From: an uncultured Sterolibacterium sp.
GTDB taxonomy: Bacteria; Pseudomonadota; Gammaproteobacteria; Burkholderiales; Rhodocyclaceae
Length of the DNA stretch: 64,000 nt
Reading direction: 5' to 3'
Assembly (NCBI GenBank): GCA_903904605.1
Contig: CAIVDC010000001.1
Span: 1-64,000 of the forward strand
Part shown: piece by piece, positions 9,287 through 19,199 of the stretch
Layout: each line of letters opens with the position of its first letter
How positions within the stretch are numbered: position 1 is the stretch's first letter
Position numbers and translations under genes: made by a program
Notes under the pieces: model-generated
Database searches by the model: none
The model's input: only the letters and a program-made list of their open reading frames with translations
Told to the model about the DNA's origin: nothing

Positions 9287-10594
9287 ATGAAGCTCAACCA
9301 GCCGCAGGAACTCGATGCGATCGAAATCGCCAGCCGCGACGAGATAGCGGCGTTGCAACTGGCGCGCATGCGCACTTCGCTGGCCCATGCCTACGCGCAT
9401 GTGGGGCACTACAAGGCCAAGTTCGACGCCGCCGGCGTGCATCCCGGCGATCTCCGGGAACTCTCCGATATCGCCAAATTCCCTTTCACCACCAAGGCGG
9501 ACCTGCGCGAAACCTATCCCTTCGGCATGTTCGCGGTACCGCGCGAGCAGGTTGTGCGCATCCACGCCTCCTCGGGAACGACGGGGAAACCGACGGTGGT
9601 CGGCTACACCCAGCGTGACATCGACAACTGGGCGGACCTGGTGGCCCGCTCGATCCGCGCCGCCGGCGGCCGGCGCGGCGACAAGGTGCATGTCTCCTAC
9701 GGCTACGGCCTGTTCACCGGCGGCCTGGGCGCTCACTACGGCGCCGAGCGCCTTGGCTGCACGGTGATCCCGTTCGGCGGCGGCCAGACCGAGCGGCAGG
9801 TGCAGCTGATTATCGACTTCAAGCCCGAGATCATCATGGTGACGCCTTCCTACATCCTGGCGATCGCCGACGAATTCGAGCGCCAGGGACTGGACCCGGC
9901 CAAGACCTCGCTGAAAGTCGGCATCCACGGCGCCGAACCCTGGACCGACGCGATGCGCGGCGAGATCGAGCAGCGCTTCAACATCGAGGCGGTGGACATC
10001 TACGGGCTGTCCGAAGTGATGGGGCCGGGCGTGGCCTCGGAATGCGTCGAGACCAAGGACGGCCCGGTGATCTGGGAAGACCACTTCTACCCGGAGATCA
10101 TCGACCCCGTCACGGGACGGGTGCTGCCCGACGGCGAACTGGGCGAACTGGTGTTCACTTCCCTCACCAAGGAAGCGCTGCCGATGATCCGCTACCGCAC
10201 CCGCGACCTGACCCGACTGCTGCCGCCGACCTCGCGCTCGATGCGGCGCATGGGCAAGATCACCGGCCGCTCCGACGACATGCTGATCATCCGCGGCGTC
10301 AATGTCTTTCCCTCGCAGATCGAGGAGATGGTCCTGAAGCAGTCCTGCCTGTCGCCCCACTACATGCTGGAAGTATCGCGCCAGGGGCATCTCGACGAGC
10401 TTGCCGTGCTGGTGGAGATGAAGCCCGGAATTGCCGATGCCTCGGAAAGCATGCGCCAGCAATGCGCCCAGGACCTGCAGCACCATATCAAGTCCTATAT
10501 CGGCGTCTCCACCCGGGTGAGCATCGTCGACCACGGCGGCATCGAACGCTCGGTCGGCAAGGCCAAGCGGGTGATCGACAAGCGTCCGAAGTGA
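9287..10594 (+). CDS. paaK: Phenylacetate-CoA ligase
   Basis: A 435-residue AMP-forming ligase of the PaaK family, converting phenylacetate + ATP + CoA to phenylacetyl-CoA. The adenylation signature HASSGTTGKPTVVGYT is at about residues 99-114, followed by YGLSEVMGPGV (about 240) and the hinge region GRSDDMLIIRGVNVFPSQIE (about 330). Length is typical (430-440). The ATG at 9287 follows the strong ribosome site GAGGAG at 9273-9278; a GTG one codon upstream (9284) is equally possible. It belongs to the paaI-thiolase-paaK operon. The ring-epoxidising paaABCDE genes are not in the window. Confidence 0.93.
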   Translation: MKLNQPQELDAIEIASRDEIAALQLARMRTSLAHAYAHVGHYKAKFDAAGVHPGDLRELSDIAKFPFTTKADLRETYPFGMFAVPREQVVRIHASSGTTGKPTVVGYTQRDIDNWADLVARSIRAAGGRRGDKVHVSYGYGLFTGGLGAHYGAERLGCTVIPFGGGQTERQVQLIIDFKPEIIMVTPSYILAIADEFERQGLDPAKTSLKVGIHGAEPWTDAMRGEIEQRFNIEAVDIYGLSEVMGPGVASECVETKDGPVIWEDHFYPEIIDPVTGRVLPDGELGELVFTSLTKEALPMIRYRTRDLTRLLPPTSRSMRRMGKITGRSDDMLIIRGVNVFPSQIEEMVLKQSCLSPHYMLEVSRQGHLDELAVLVEMKPGIADASESMRQQCAQDLQHHIKSYIGVSTRVSIVDHGGIERSVGKAKRVIDKRPK

Positions 10595-10600
10595 TCGGCG

Positions 10601-11149
10601 ATGAAACAACTTGAACTCGCCACGCTCGGCGGCGGCTGCTTCTGGTGCACCGAGGCGGTCTTCGACAGCCTCGCCGGCGTGCACGAGGTGGTTTCGGGCT
10701 ATTGCGGCGGCGCGACGGCCAAGCCCAGCTACGAGCAGATCTGCGCCGGCGATACCGGCCACGCCGAAGTCGTGAAGATTCTCTTCGACCCGGAGGTGAT
10801 CAGCTACCGCGAATTGCTCGAGGTCTTCTTCGCCATCCACGACCCGACCACCCCGAACCGGCAGGGCCACGATGTCGGCAGCCAATACCGTTCGGCGATC
10901 TTCACCCACGGCCCCCTGCAGGCCGGGATTGCCAGGGAAGTGATCGACGCGCTGAACGCCGCCAGGGCCTTCCTGCGGCCGATCGTCACGGAGATCAATC
11001 CTCCCGCGGTATTCTGGCCGGCCGAGGATTACCATCAGGAATACTTCGCGCACAACCGCCTGCAACCCTACTGCCAGTCGATCGTGGCGCCCAAGCTGGC
11101 GAAGTTCCGCGAGACATTTCGCCAGCGGTTGAAGCAGAACTCACTTTAG
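10601..11149 (+). CDS. msrA: Peptide-methionine (S)-S-oxide reductase
   Basis: A 182-residue MsrA that reduces methionine-S-sulfoxide in proteins and the free amino acid. The catalytic motif GGGCFWCTEAVF is at residues 10-21, with QGHDVGSQYRSAIF and AEDYHQEYF downstream, and Cys near QPYCQS as a likely resolving residue. It follows paaK by six bases and precedes a thioesterase by nine, so it is embedded in the catabolic operon. An oxidative-stress repair role linked to oxygenase chemistry is plausible but is inference. Confidence 0.95.
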   Translation: MKQLELATLGGGCFWCTEAVFDSLAGVHEVVSGYCGGATAKPSYEQICAGDTGHAEVVKILFDPEVISYRELLEVFFAIHDPTTPNRQGHDVGSQYRSAIFTHGPLQAGIAREVIDALNAARAFLRPIVTEINPPAVFWPAEDYHQEYFAHNRLQPYCQSIVAPKLAKFRETFRQRLKQNSL

Positions 11150-11158
11150 GAACAAGGC

Positions 11159-11617
11159 ATGAGCACGGAAACAAAAAAGGATGTCTTCTACAGCGACATG
11201 CTGGTGCGCTTCTCGCACTGCGACCCGGCCGGGATCATCTTCTATCCTCACTATTTCGTGATGTTCAACGGACTGGTGGAAGACTGGTTCAACCACGCAC
11301 TGGAGATCAACTACGCGGACTTCATCACGACTAGGCGGCTGGGACTGCCCATGGTCAATATCAAATGCGATTTCGTCGCCCCTTCGAAGATCGGCGAGGT
11401 CATCACCCTGACGCTGAAGATAGAGCGCATCGGCAACAGTTCGCTGAAGCTGGCGGCGAACGCCCACCTGGACAGCCAGGCCCGGATCTCGGCGCAGCTC
11501 ACGCTCTGCGTCAGTTCCTTCGAGACCGGGCGCGCCGTGCCCATCCCGGACGACCTGCGCCAGCGCTTGACCGACTTCCAGGAGGGAAAGCTGGACCATC
11601 CCTGGCGGCAGGCCTAG
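11159..11617 (+). CDS. 4-Hydroxybenzoyl-CoA thioesterase-family hotdog protein
   Basis: A 152-residue hotdog thioesterase with the 4-hydroxybenzoyl-CoA thioesterase signature RFSHCDPAGIIFYPHYF (about residues 17-33), in which the Asp is catalytic in the family. It would release a free (hydroxy)aromatic or related acid from CoA. Close relatives, as I recall, sit in CoA-dependent 2-aminobenzoate/salicylate-type clusters with an acyl-CoA dehydrogenase, an SDR and an enoyl-CoA hydratase, and homologues of these are found at 24.9-29.3 kb. It is the last gene of the paa-type operon. If the substrate is 4-hydroxybenzoyl-CoA, the product would be the substrate of PobA encoded just downstream. Confidence 0.85.
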   Translation: MSTETKKDVFYSDMLVRFSHCDPAGIIFYPHYFVMFNGLVEDWFNHALEINYADFITTRRLGLPMVNIKCDFVAPSKIGEVITLTLKIERIGNSSLKLAANAHLDSQARISAQLTLCVSSFETGRAVPIPDDLRQRLTDFQEGKLDHPWRQA

Positions 11618-11802
11618 GCGGCGCTCCCTTGGCTCGTCGCCAATCCGGTCCGGTTGGTCTTCCCCGCCGGCGCCTGCGCCGCGCGGCCGACCCGCGAATA
11701 TACGGATGTCTTTGTTTCGACCTGAAATCGACACCGGCCGTTCGGCAATACAAGGCCGCCGCCGCCCGAAATAGGTGGAATAACCAATGATTTGCGGATA
11801 AA

Positions 11803-11816
11803 TTGATTTAGTTCAA
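11803..11816. promoter_or_regulatory. Possible FNR/AcpR-type box upstream of pobA
   Basis: TTGATTTAGTTCAA fits TTGA-N6-TCAA, the core recognised by FNR-family regulators, with one mismatch to full TTGAT-N4-ATCAA. It lies about 108 bases upstream of the predicted pobA start point, which is too far for a class II activator site. An eight-base core can occur by chance about once in this much DNA. Confidence 0.3.
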
Positions 11817-11884
11817 TAATGCTTGATGATCAATTGTTTCCCTGCCATTTACCGTTACCTCGGTCGGGTGGCATGCCACGATTC

Positions 11885-11911
11885 TTGCAATCCGCCTGCA
11901 ACCATGATAAT
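11885..11911 (+). promoter_or_regulatory. Predicted sigma70 promoter of pobA operon
   Basis: -35 TTGCAA (11885-11890), a 15-base spacer and -10 GATAAT (11906-11911), placing the start point near 11918 at the edge of the operator. The same hexamers, spacer length and six-base distance to the operator recur in front of the SDR operon (28074-28100), which supports the assignment. The spacer is shorter than the usual 17. Confidence 0.55.
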
Positions 11912-11917
11912 TTCCGA

Positions 11918-11935
11918 TGAATGAATGATCATTCA
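11918..11935. promoter_or_regulatory. TetR-type operator upstream of pobA
   Basis: A perfect TGAATGA-N4-TCATTCA inverted repeat, placed six bases after the predicted -10 so that a bound repressor would cover the start point. The same 14 fixed bases occur at 28050-28067 and 29346-29363. The best candidate ligand is the TetR protein encoded at 25653-26375. The sequence resembles operators of acyl-CoA-responsive TetR proteins such as Bacillus FadR. Confidence 0.82.
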
Positions 11936-11985
11936 TGCCCGGCGAAGGCCGCCGGCGGCGCGAATCTTCGACCGATTATGAATAG

Positions 11986-13188
<1,203 letters not shown>

Positions 13189-13310
13189 TTCCGGAGACTA
13201 TATTTACCAGACGCTTTCTGGCATCATTGACCGCCTGCCTGCCAGGCCGGCGTCCACGCCAAACAGAAGAATATCTGCGGCTTTCACACCCCCCAATCGA
13301 GGAGAGACCC

Positions 13311-14489
13311 ATGAACAAATTCCTGCAACGATTGTCCGCGGCAACAGCCGTGCTTGCCATGGCTTTGGCCGTCCATCCTGCGGTTGCCGAGGAAGTCGTC
13401 AAGATCGGCGTCATTCTGCCGCTGACCGGCCCGTTCGCCGACTATGGCGAAGAGATCGGCAACGGACTCAAGCTCTACATGAAGCAAAACGGCGACACGG
13501 TGGCCGGCAAAAAGATTTCCGTCGTCATCCGGGACAGCACGGGGATTGCCCCCGAAGTGGCGAAGCGACTGGCGCAGGAAATGCTGGTGCAAGACAAGGT
13601 TGATATTCTCGCCGGTTTCGGTCTCACCCCCAACGCACTGGCGGTGGCGCCCCTGGCGACCCAGGCCAAGAAGTTGATGGTGATCATGAACGCGGCGACG
13701 TCGGTGATCACCACCAAGTCCCCATACATCGTCCGCCTCTCCCACACCCTGCCGCAGATCTCCGCACCCATGGCGAACTACGCGGTGAAGCACGGCTTCA
13801 AAAAGGTGTACACCCTGGTCGCCGATTACGGTCCGGGCATCGATTCCGAACTCGCCTTCAAGAAGGCCTTCGAAGCTTCGGGCAACCAGTTGGTCGGCTC
13901 GGTTCGGGTCCCGGTATCTAATGTTGACTTCGCCCCGTACATCCAGAGGATCAAGGACGCCGCCCCACAGGCCATCTTCCTGTTCCTGCCGCCGGGCAAC
14001 GCCACCGTCGCCTTCCTCAAGGCCTACAAGGAGCGCGGCCTCGAGAAGGCCGGCATCACTCTGCTGGCCACGGTCGATTTTGCCGACGACAACATGATGG
14101 ATGCCCTCGGGTCATCGGTCATCGGCGTCGTCACCACGGGACATTATTCCGAGGCACACGATTCGCCGATGAACAAAGCCTATGTCAAGGCCTATGCCGA
14201 GGCCTACGGCACGAAGATCCGGCCGAATTTCATGTCGGTTGGCGGCTACGACGGCATGGCCACGATCTACGCGGCGCTGAAGAAGACCAACGGCGATGCC
14301 GACGGAGACAAGCTGATCGCGGCGGTGAAGGGTCTGCAGTTCGAGAGCCCGAGAGGTCCTGTAATGATCGACCCGGAAACCCGCGACATCATCCAGACCG
14401 TCTATTTCCGTCGTGCCGAGGAGAAGAACGGCAAACTCGTTAACATCGAATTCGACCAGGTCAAGAACGTCAAGGATCCCGGCAAGTAG
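13311..14489 (+). CDS. Branched-chain/aromatic-acid ABC transporter substrate-binding protein
   Basis: A 392-residue periplasmic binding protein of the type I (LivJ/HbaE-like) fold. It has a Sec signal peptide with hydrophobic core AVLAMALAVHPAVA and cleavage near residue 26. The mature part begins VVKIGVILPLTGPFADYG. The ATG at 13311 follows a strong GAGGAGAG. It sits directly after pobA and before two permease and two ATPase genes, so its ligand is probably 4-hydroxybenzoate or a related aromatic acid (inference from context). It is a paralogue of the binding protein at 29421-30611 (shared GFGLTP, SVGGYDGM). Confidence 0.9.
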   Translation: MNKFLQRLSAATAVLAMALAVHPAVAEEVVKIGVILPLTGPFADYGEEIGNGLKLYMKQNGDTVAGKKISVVIRDSTGIAPEVAKRLAQEMLVQDKVDILAGFGLTPNALAVAPLATQAKKLMVIMNAATSVITTKSPYIVRLSHTLPQISAPMANYAVKHGFKKVYTLVADYGPGIDSELAFKKAFEASGNQLVGSVRVPVSNVDFAPYIQRIKDAAPQAIFLFLPPGNATVAFLKAYKERGLEKAGITLLATVDFADDNMMDALGSSVIGVVTTGHYSEAHDSPMNKAYVKAYAEAYGTKIRPNFMSVGGYDGMATIYAALKKTNGDADGDKLIAAVKGLQFESPRGPVMIDPETRDIIQTVYFRRAEEKNGKLVNIEFDQVKNVKDPGK

Positions 14490-14515
14490 ATAGACCTGGC
14501 GACGGCGGAAAAAAT

Positions 14516-15385
14516 ATGCTCAACTTTCTCGGCTTGCTGTTCGACGGCCTGGCCTACGGCACCCTGCTCTTCCTGATCTCCGTGGGACTTTCGGTGACGC
14601 TCGGCCTGATGGGCTTCGTCAATCTGGCCCACGGCGTCTTTGCCATGCTCGGCGGCTATCTGCTGGTGACATTGATGGGGCATTTCGGCATCGGCTTTAT
14701 GGGCTCCCTGCCGATCGTCTTCATCGTCGTCGCCCTGGCAAGCCTGGTGCTGGAACGCACCCTATACCGCCCTTTTTACAAGAAGACCCACCTCGACCAG
14801 GTGCTGCTCACGGTCGGCATCATTTTCGTGGCGATCGCCGGAGCGACTTTCTTCTGGGGCCCTGGGCAGCAGCCGATTGCCATTCCGGTATGGCTGAAGG
14901 GCCAGCTTACCCTGGCCGGAATCGATCTGTCGCGCTACCGCCTGTTCCTGATGGCGGTGGGGGCCGCCATCACCTTGCTGCTGGTGTTTGGCCTGGAACG
15001 CACCCGCTTCGGCGCGCGGGTGCGCGCCTCGGTCGAGCGGCAGCGCACGGCCGAGTCGATGGGCATCCATGTCGAACGCGTCTTCCAGATCACCTTCGCC
15101 CTGGGCAGCGGCCTCGCCGGCCTGGGCGGAGCGCTCGGGGTGGACGTGCTCGGTCTCGATCCCTATTTTCCCCTCAAGTACCTGGTCTATTTCCTGCTGA
15201 TCGTCGTCGTCGGCGGCCCCGGCTCGGTTACCGGAACGCTTAGCGCGGCCCTGCTGCTGGGGGTTGCCGACACCGCCGGCAAGTACTACATCCCGGAAAC
15301 CGGCGCCTTCGTGATCTACGTGGCCATGATCGTCCTGCTGCTGCTCTTTCCGCAAGGACTGTTCGGGCGGAGAAAGGAAATATGA
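14516..15385 (+). CDS. ABC transporter permease, LivH type
   Basis: A 289-residue inner-membrane permease with about eight hydrophobic segments and the LivH-family signature GLSVTLGLMGFVNLAHGVFAM (given in part, about residues 23-43). The region GTLSAALLLGVADTAGKYY follows near 240. It forms the channel with the LivM-type partner. The stop overlaps the next start in ATGA (15382-15385), typical of a tightly coupled liv-type operon. Confidence 0.92.
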   Translation: MLNFLGLLFDGLAYGTLLFLISVGLSVTLGLMGFVNLAHGVFAMLGGYLLVTLMGHFGIGFMGSLPIVFIVVALASLVLERTLYRPFYKKTHLDQVLLTVGIIFVAIAGATFFWGPGQQPIAIPVWLKGQLTLAGIDLSRYRLFLMAVGAAITLLLVFGLERTRFGARVRASVERQRTAESMGIHVERVFQITFALGSGLAGLGGALGVDVLGLDPYFPLKYLVYFLLIVVVGGPGSVTGTLSAALLLGVADTAGKYYIPETGAFVIYVAMIVLLLLFPQGLFGRRKEI

Positions 15386-16398
15386 ACGCCGACCAGCAGC
15401 CCGCTCTCACGCCGCCTTATCTTTCGACGCTCGCTGCCCGGGAACGCTGGGGCCGCGCCGAAATCGCCTTCTGGATCGGCCTGGTGGCAGTGTATTTCCT
15501 GTTCCCCAACCACCTCATGTTCGCCTCGCAGATACTGATTACCGGCCTGTTCGCGGTGTCGCTCGATCTGATACTCGGCTATGCCGGGATCGTCACCCTG
15601 GGCCATGCGGCGTTTTTCGGCCTGGGCGCCTACACCGCCGGACTGCTGACCAAGGTCGGCGTCACGGAACCCGCCATGGGGCTGGTCGTTGCGGGCCTGG
15701 TGGCGGGTATTTTCGGCTACCTTTCGAGCTATCTGGTATTGCGCGGCCGTGATCTGTCGCGCTTGATGATCACCCTGGGGATCGGGCTCCTGCTCTACGA
15801 AGTGGCCAACAGGGCGACGGACATCACGGGCGGAGTGGACGGCCTGCAGGGAATGGCGGTGGGCAAACTGCTCGGCCTGTTCGACTTCGGCCTTTACGGC
15901 AAGACCGCCTATCTTTATGTTCTGGTGGTTTCCTTTCTGCTCTTCCTGATGGTCCGTTCACTGATGACCGCCCCCTACGGCCTGTCGCTGCGCAGTATCC
16001 GCGAGAACCAGCAGCGCGCGGTGGCGATCGGAATTCCGATTCGCGCACGGCTGACCAACATCTACACCCTCTCGGCGGTGATTGCCGGCATCAGCGGGGC
16101 GCTGCTGACGCAGACCACGCAGTTCGTCGCAATCGACGTCTTCGCCTTTCAGCGCTCGGCCGACCTGCTCATGGTTCTGCTCATCGGCGGGACGGCCACC
16201 CTGTATGGCGGCTTCGTCGGCGCGGCGGTCTTCCTGATCGCGCAGAACTGGCTTTCCAGCATCAATGCCGAGTATTGGCTGTTCTGGCTGGGCCTGCTCC
16301 TGATCATCACGACGCGTTATCTCCGCGGCGGCGTGATGGGCGGGCTGAAAACCCTGCATCGTCTTTCGGCACGCGCCAAAGAAGGAGAGAAGCCATGA
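15382..16398 (+). CDS. ABC transporter permease, LivM type
   Basis: A 338-residue second permease of the importer, with about ten hydrophobic segments. The LivM motif SLDLILGYAGIVTLGHAAFFG is split across about residues 59-79, followed by the coupling region LRSIRENQQRAVAIGI (about 208-223). It overlaps both neighbours by four bases (ATGA at each end). Substrate specificity is set by the binding protein, so it cannot be read from this gene. Confidence 0.92.
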   Translation: MNADQQPALTPPYLSTLAARERWGRAEIAFWIGLVAVYFLFPNHLMFASQILITGLFAVSLDLILGYAGIVTLGHAAFFGLGAYTAGLLTKVGVTEPAMGLVVAGLVAGIFGYLSSYLVLRGRDLSRLMITLGIGLLLYEVANRATDITGGVDGLQGMAVGKLLGLFDFGLYGKTAYLYVLVVSFLLFLMVRSLMTAPYGLSLRSIRENQQRAVAIGIPIRARLTNIYTLSAVIAGISGALLTQTTQFVAIDVFAFQRSADLLMVLLIGGTATLYGGFVGAAVFLIAQNWLSSINAEYWLFWLGLLLIITTRYLRGGVMGGLKTLHRLSARAKEGEKP

Positions 16399-17156
16399 GC
16401 GTGCTGCTGAAAACCACGGACCTGTGCAAATCGTTCGGCGGACTCAAGGTCACGCAGAATGTCAATCTGTCCCTCGAAGTGGGCGCCCGGCACGCCCTGA
16501 TCGGTCCGAACGGCGCCGGCAAGACCACCCTCATCAACCAACTGACCGGCGTGCTGCGGCCCTCCTCCGGCTCGATCTGGCTGGATGGCGAAGACATCTC
16601 CAACATGCGGCCCTATCAGCGGGTCAGGCGGGGCCTGGCGAGAACCTTTCAGATCAATTCGCTGTTTCCCAACCTTTCACCGCTGGAGGCGGTCAGCGCC
16701 GCGATTTGCGAGCGGCAGCGCGACCACCTCAGCGTCTTTGAACGCCGCTTCTTCAGGCTCACCCGCCGGCGGGCCGAGATCGACGAAGCCTACGAACTGC
16801 TCGAACGCCTCAACCTCGCCAAGGACTGCCTGCGAGAGACGAAGGAACTCGCCTACGGCAAGCAGCGCCTGCTCGAAATGGCGCTGGCGCTGGCGGTCAA
16901 ACCGAAAGTGCTGCTCCTCGACGAACCCGCTGCCGGGGTGCCCGAGGGGGAAAGCGACGAACTCATGGCGGTGCTCGCCGAATTGCCCAAGGACATCAGC
17001 ATCCTGCTCATCGAACACGACATGTCCCTGGTGTTCCGATTCGCGGAGCGGATCACGGTGCTGGTCAGCGGGGCCGAACTGGTATCGGGCACGCCGGCCG
17101 AAATTGCCGAGGACCCGCGCGTCCAAGAAGTCTACCTGGGCAAACACCATGTCTGA
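16395..17156 (+). CDS. ABC transporter ATPase, LivG type
   Basis: A 253-residue nucleotide-binding protein with Walker A GPNGAGKTT (about residues 37-45), an ABC signature of the relaxed LivG kind (LAYGKQRLLEMALAL, about 148-162), Walker B VLLLDEPAAGV, and a switch His in LLIEHDMSLVF. The ATG at 16395 overlaps the LivM-type stop. It energises the aromatic-acid importer from the cytoplasmic side. Confidence 0.93.
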   Translation: MSVLLKTTDLCKSFGGLKVTQNVNLSLEVGARHALIGPNGAGKTTLINQLTGVLRPSSGSIWLDGEDISNMRPYQRVRRGLARTFQINSLFPNLSPLEAVSAAICERQRDHLSVFERRFFRLTRRRAEIDEAYELLERLNLAKDCLRETKELAYGKQRLLEMALALAVKPKVLLLDEPAAGVPEGESDELMAVLAELPKDISILLIEHDMSLVFRFAERITVLVSGAELVSGTPAEIAEDPRVQEVYLGKHHV

Positions 17157-17856
17157 AATGCTCATCGTCGAAAATGTCTTCGCCGGTTATGGCGAAGCCA
17201 CCGTCCTGGACGACTGTTCCTTTTCGATGCAGGAAGGCGAGAGCCTCGCGCTGCTGGGACGCAATGGCGTTGGCAAGAGCACCCTGCTCATGACCCTGAT
17301 GGGGCATACCCAGGTGCATAGGGGATCGATACGCTGCTTTGGCGAGAATCTTGTCGATGTCCCCACCTATCTGAGATCCAGCAAAGGTCTGGGCTGGGTG
17401 CCCCAGGAGCGGGAGATTTTTGCGTCGCTGACCGTGGAGGAGAACCTCAGCGTCACCGCCTTGCCCGGCAAGTGGGATCTCCGCCGCATCTACCAGCTGT
17501 TCCCGGGTCTGAAGGAACGGCGCAAGAACTGGGGCAACGAACTGTCCGGCGGGGAGCAGCAGATGCTGGCGATCGGCCGCGCGCTGATGCTCAATCCCCG
17601 GCTGTTGCTGCTCGACGAACCGCTGGAGGGACTCGCGCCGGTGATCGTCGACGAACTGTGCGACGCCATCGCCCACATGGTCGAAAAGGAAGGCCAGGCG
17701 CTGATCCTGGTCGAGCAGCATGTCGAGCAGGCGCTGAGCCTGACCAATCGCTGCCTCGTGCTGGAGCGGGGCAGCGTGGTGCACGCCGCCGAGAGCAAGA
17801 CCCAGCTCCAGGATCTGCCTCTTCTCGACAAGTGGGTCGGCGTCCGTCTGCACTGA
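17149..17856 (+). CDS. ABC transporter ATPase, LivF type
   Basis: A 235-residue second ATPase with Walker A GRNGVGKST, signature LSGGEQQMLAIGRAL and Walker B LLLLDEPLEGLAP. The ATG at 17149 overlaps the LivG-type gene by eight bases; another ATG at 17158 is possible. Together with the preceding four genes it completes a liv-type importer (one binding protein, two permeases, two ATPases). Confidence 0.93.
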   Translation: MSEMLIVENVFAGYGEATVLDDCSFSMQEGESLALLGRNGVGKSTLLMTLMGHTQVHRGSIRCFGENLVDVPTYLRSSKGLGWVPQEREIFASLTVEENLSVTALPGKWDLRRIYQLFPGLKERRKNWGNELSGGEQQMLAIGRALMLNPRLLLLDEPLEGLAPVIVDELCDAIAHMVEKEGQALILVEQHVEQALSLTNRCLVLERGSVVHAAESKTQLQDLPLLDKWVGVRLH

Positions 17857-17868
17857 AGATTTGAGCGA

Positions 17869-18759
17869 ATGAACGGCGGTTCTTCTTCATCGAAGCTCTG
17901 GCTGTCGATCGCCCCCGGCTTGTTCGTTCTGCTCTGGAGCAGCGGCTTCATCGGCGCCAAGCTCGGCCTGCCCTACGCCGAGCCGCTGACCTTCCTGCTG
18001 TTGCGCTTCGCCTGCGCGATCACCTTGCTCCTGGCCGCCGCGCTGATCCTGCGCCGCCCCTGGCCGCACCGCCCTATCCTCTGGTTCCATATCGCCGTGG
18101 CAGGAATCCTTTTGCACGGCGGCTACCTCTCAGGCGTCTTCCTCGCCATCCATATGGGCATGCCCGCCGGAATCGTAGCGGTCATCGTCGGTATTCAGCC
18201 GCTCCTGACCGCCTTCGTCAGCGCGAGCATGCTCGGCGAGCGGGTCAGCCGCCGGCAATGGTTCGGGCTGGTGCTGGGCTTCGCCGGCGTGGTGCTGGTG
18301 GTGTTCGACAAGCTGGGTCTGTCCGGCGCGAGCGGCGCAGGACTGGCGTTCTCCACGCTGGCCCTGATCAGCATCACTTTGGGCACGGTGTATCAGAAGC
18401 GTCATTGCGCCGAGTTGGATCTCTGGAGCGGCTCGGTGATCCAGTTCGTCGCCGCGGGCCTCATTCTGCTGCCCTTCGCCCTCGCCTTCGAAACCATGAG
18501 AATACGCTGGAGCGGCCAGTTCCTGTTCGCCCTGGCCTGGCTCATCCTGGTGCTTTCCCTGGGCGCGATCTCGCTGCTGCACCTCCTGATCCGGCGAGGC
18601 GCCGCGACGCGGCTCTCCGCCCTGTTCTATCTGACGCCGCCGACGACGGCCCTGCTGGCGTTTCTGGTTTTCGGAGAGGCGCTGAGCAAGACCGCCCTCG
18701 CCGGCATGGCGATTGCCGCGACCGGCGTGGCCATCGCGGTACGGCCGGCCTCGCGCTAG
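17869..18759 (+). CDS. EamA/DMT-superfamily transporter
   Basis: A 296-residue membrane protein with ten predicted segments in two EamA repeats. The first begins FVLLWSSGFIGAKLGLPYAEPL and the second lies at about 150-290 and ends GMAIAATGVAIAVRP. It likely exports or exchanges small metabolites; the substrate is unknown. It follows the LivF-type gene by 12 bases and probably belongs to the same transcript. Its TAG stop is interlocked with that of the convergent Rrf2 gene through a shared CTAG at 18756-18759. Confidence 0.88.
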   Translation: MNGGSSSSKLWLSIAPGLFVLLWSSGFIGAKLGLPYAEPLTFLLLRFACAITLLLAAALILRRPWPHRPILWFHIAVAGILLHGGYLSGVFLAIHMGMPAGIVAVIVGIQPLLTAFVSASMLGERVSRRQWFGLVLGFAGVVLVVFDKLGLSGASGAGLAFSTLALISITLGTVYQKRHCAELDLWSGSVIQFVAAGLILLPFALAFETMRIRWSGQFLFALAWLILVLSLGAISLLHLLIRRGAATRLSALFYLTPPTTALLAFLVFGEALSKTALAGMAIAATGVAIAVRPASR

Positions 18760-19199
18760 TCTCGGGCGGGCGGCCTGGAGTCGGCGTTGCGCTGCTGTCG
18801 CTCGATCAGCCTGAGCATGGTGGCGAGGGTGATCGATTTGAACACCGCCTTCGCCGTTTCGGCGATTTCGCCGAGCACTTGCGCGATGGCGCGCTCGACA
18901 TCGGTCGAATAAATTGCTTCCCGCTGCCCACTGCGCTCGACCATCATATCCTCGAACAGGTCGATGACGTCCATGAGCGTCGCCCGCTTGGCATTGCCGC
19001 AAAAGCGGTAGCCGCCGCCGACGCCGCGCGAGGACTCGAGCAGGCCTGCTCGCCCGAGTCGACGCAGTACCTTTGCCAGATGGTGCGGCGACACGCCGTA
19101 TTTTTCCGCGATCTCCGCCGAGACGAGCTGTCTGCCGGGGTCGAGGGCTGCTTCCAGGACGCTGCAAAGCGCGATGACGGTGCTCTTCTGTAGCTTCAT
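18756..19199 (-). CDS. Rrf2-family transcriptional regulator
   Basis: A 147-residue winged-helix protein of the Rrf2 family. The DNA-binding region VSAEIAEKYGVSPHHLAKVLRRL is at about residues 26-48, followed by the wing SSRGVGGGYRF. Only two Cys are present (about 12 and 67), so the three-Cys [2Fe-2S] site of IscR is absent. The ATG at 19199 overlaps the GNAT stop by four bases. In the Rhodopseudomonas palustris benzoate cluster, as I recall, the Rrf2 protein BadM represses benzoyl-CoA reductase genes and sits with the GNAT BadL. The same pairing here suggests control of aromatic or ferredoxin-linked genes (inference). Confidence 0.87.
   Translation of the reverse strand: MKLQKSTVIALCSVLEAALDPGRQLVSAEIAEKYGVSPHHLAKVLRRLGRAGLLESSRGVGGGYRFCGNAKRATLMDVIDLFEDMMVERSGQREAIYSTDVERAIAQVLGEIAETAKAVFKSITLATMLRLIERQQRNADSRPPARD

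Noticed and set aside
8273-11065. 930-codon minus-strand open frame
   Set aside because: It is antisense to the thiolase, paaK and msrA genes and has the His/Arg/Gly-rich composition of a shadow frame in GC-rich coding DNA.
11823-11833. TTGATGATCAA near the pobA promoter as an FNR site
   Set aside because: The half-sites are separated by only three bases, which does not fit FNR-family spacing.
13207-13221. Small CCAGA/TCTGG hairpin between pobA and the binding-protein gene
   Set aside because: Too short to be convincing as a terminator or attenuator; likely chance.
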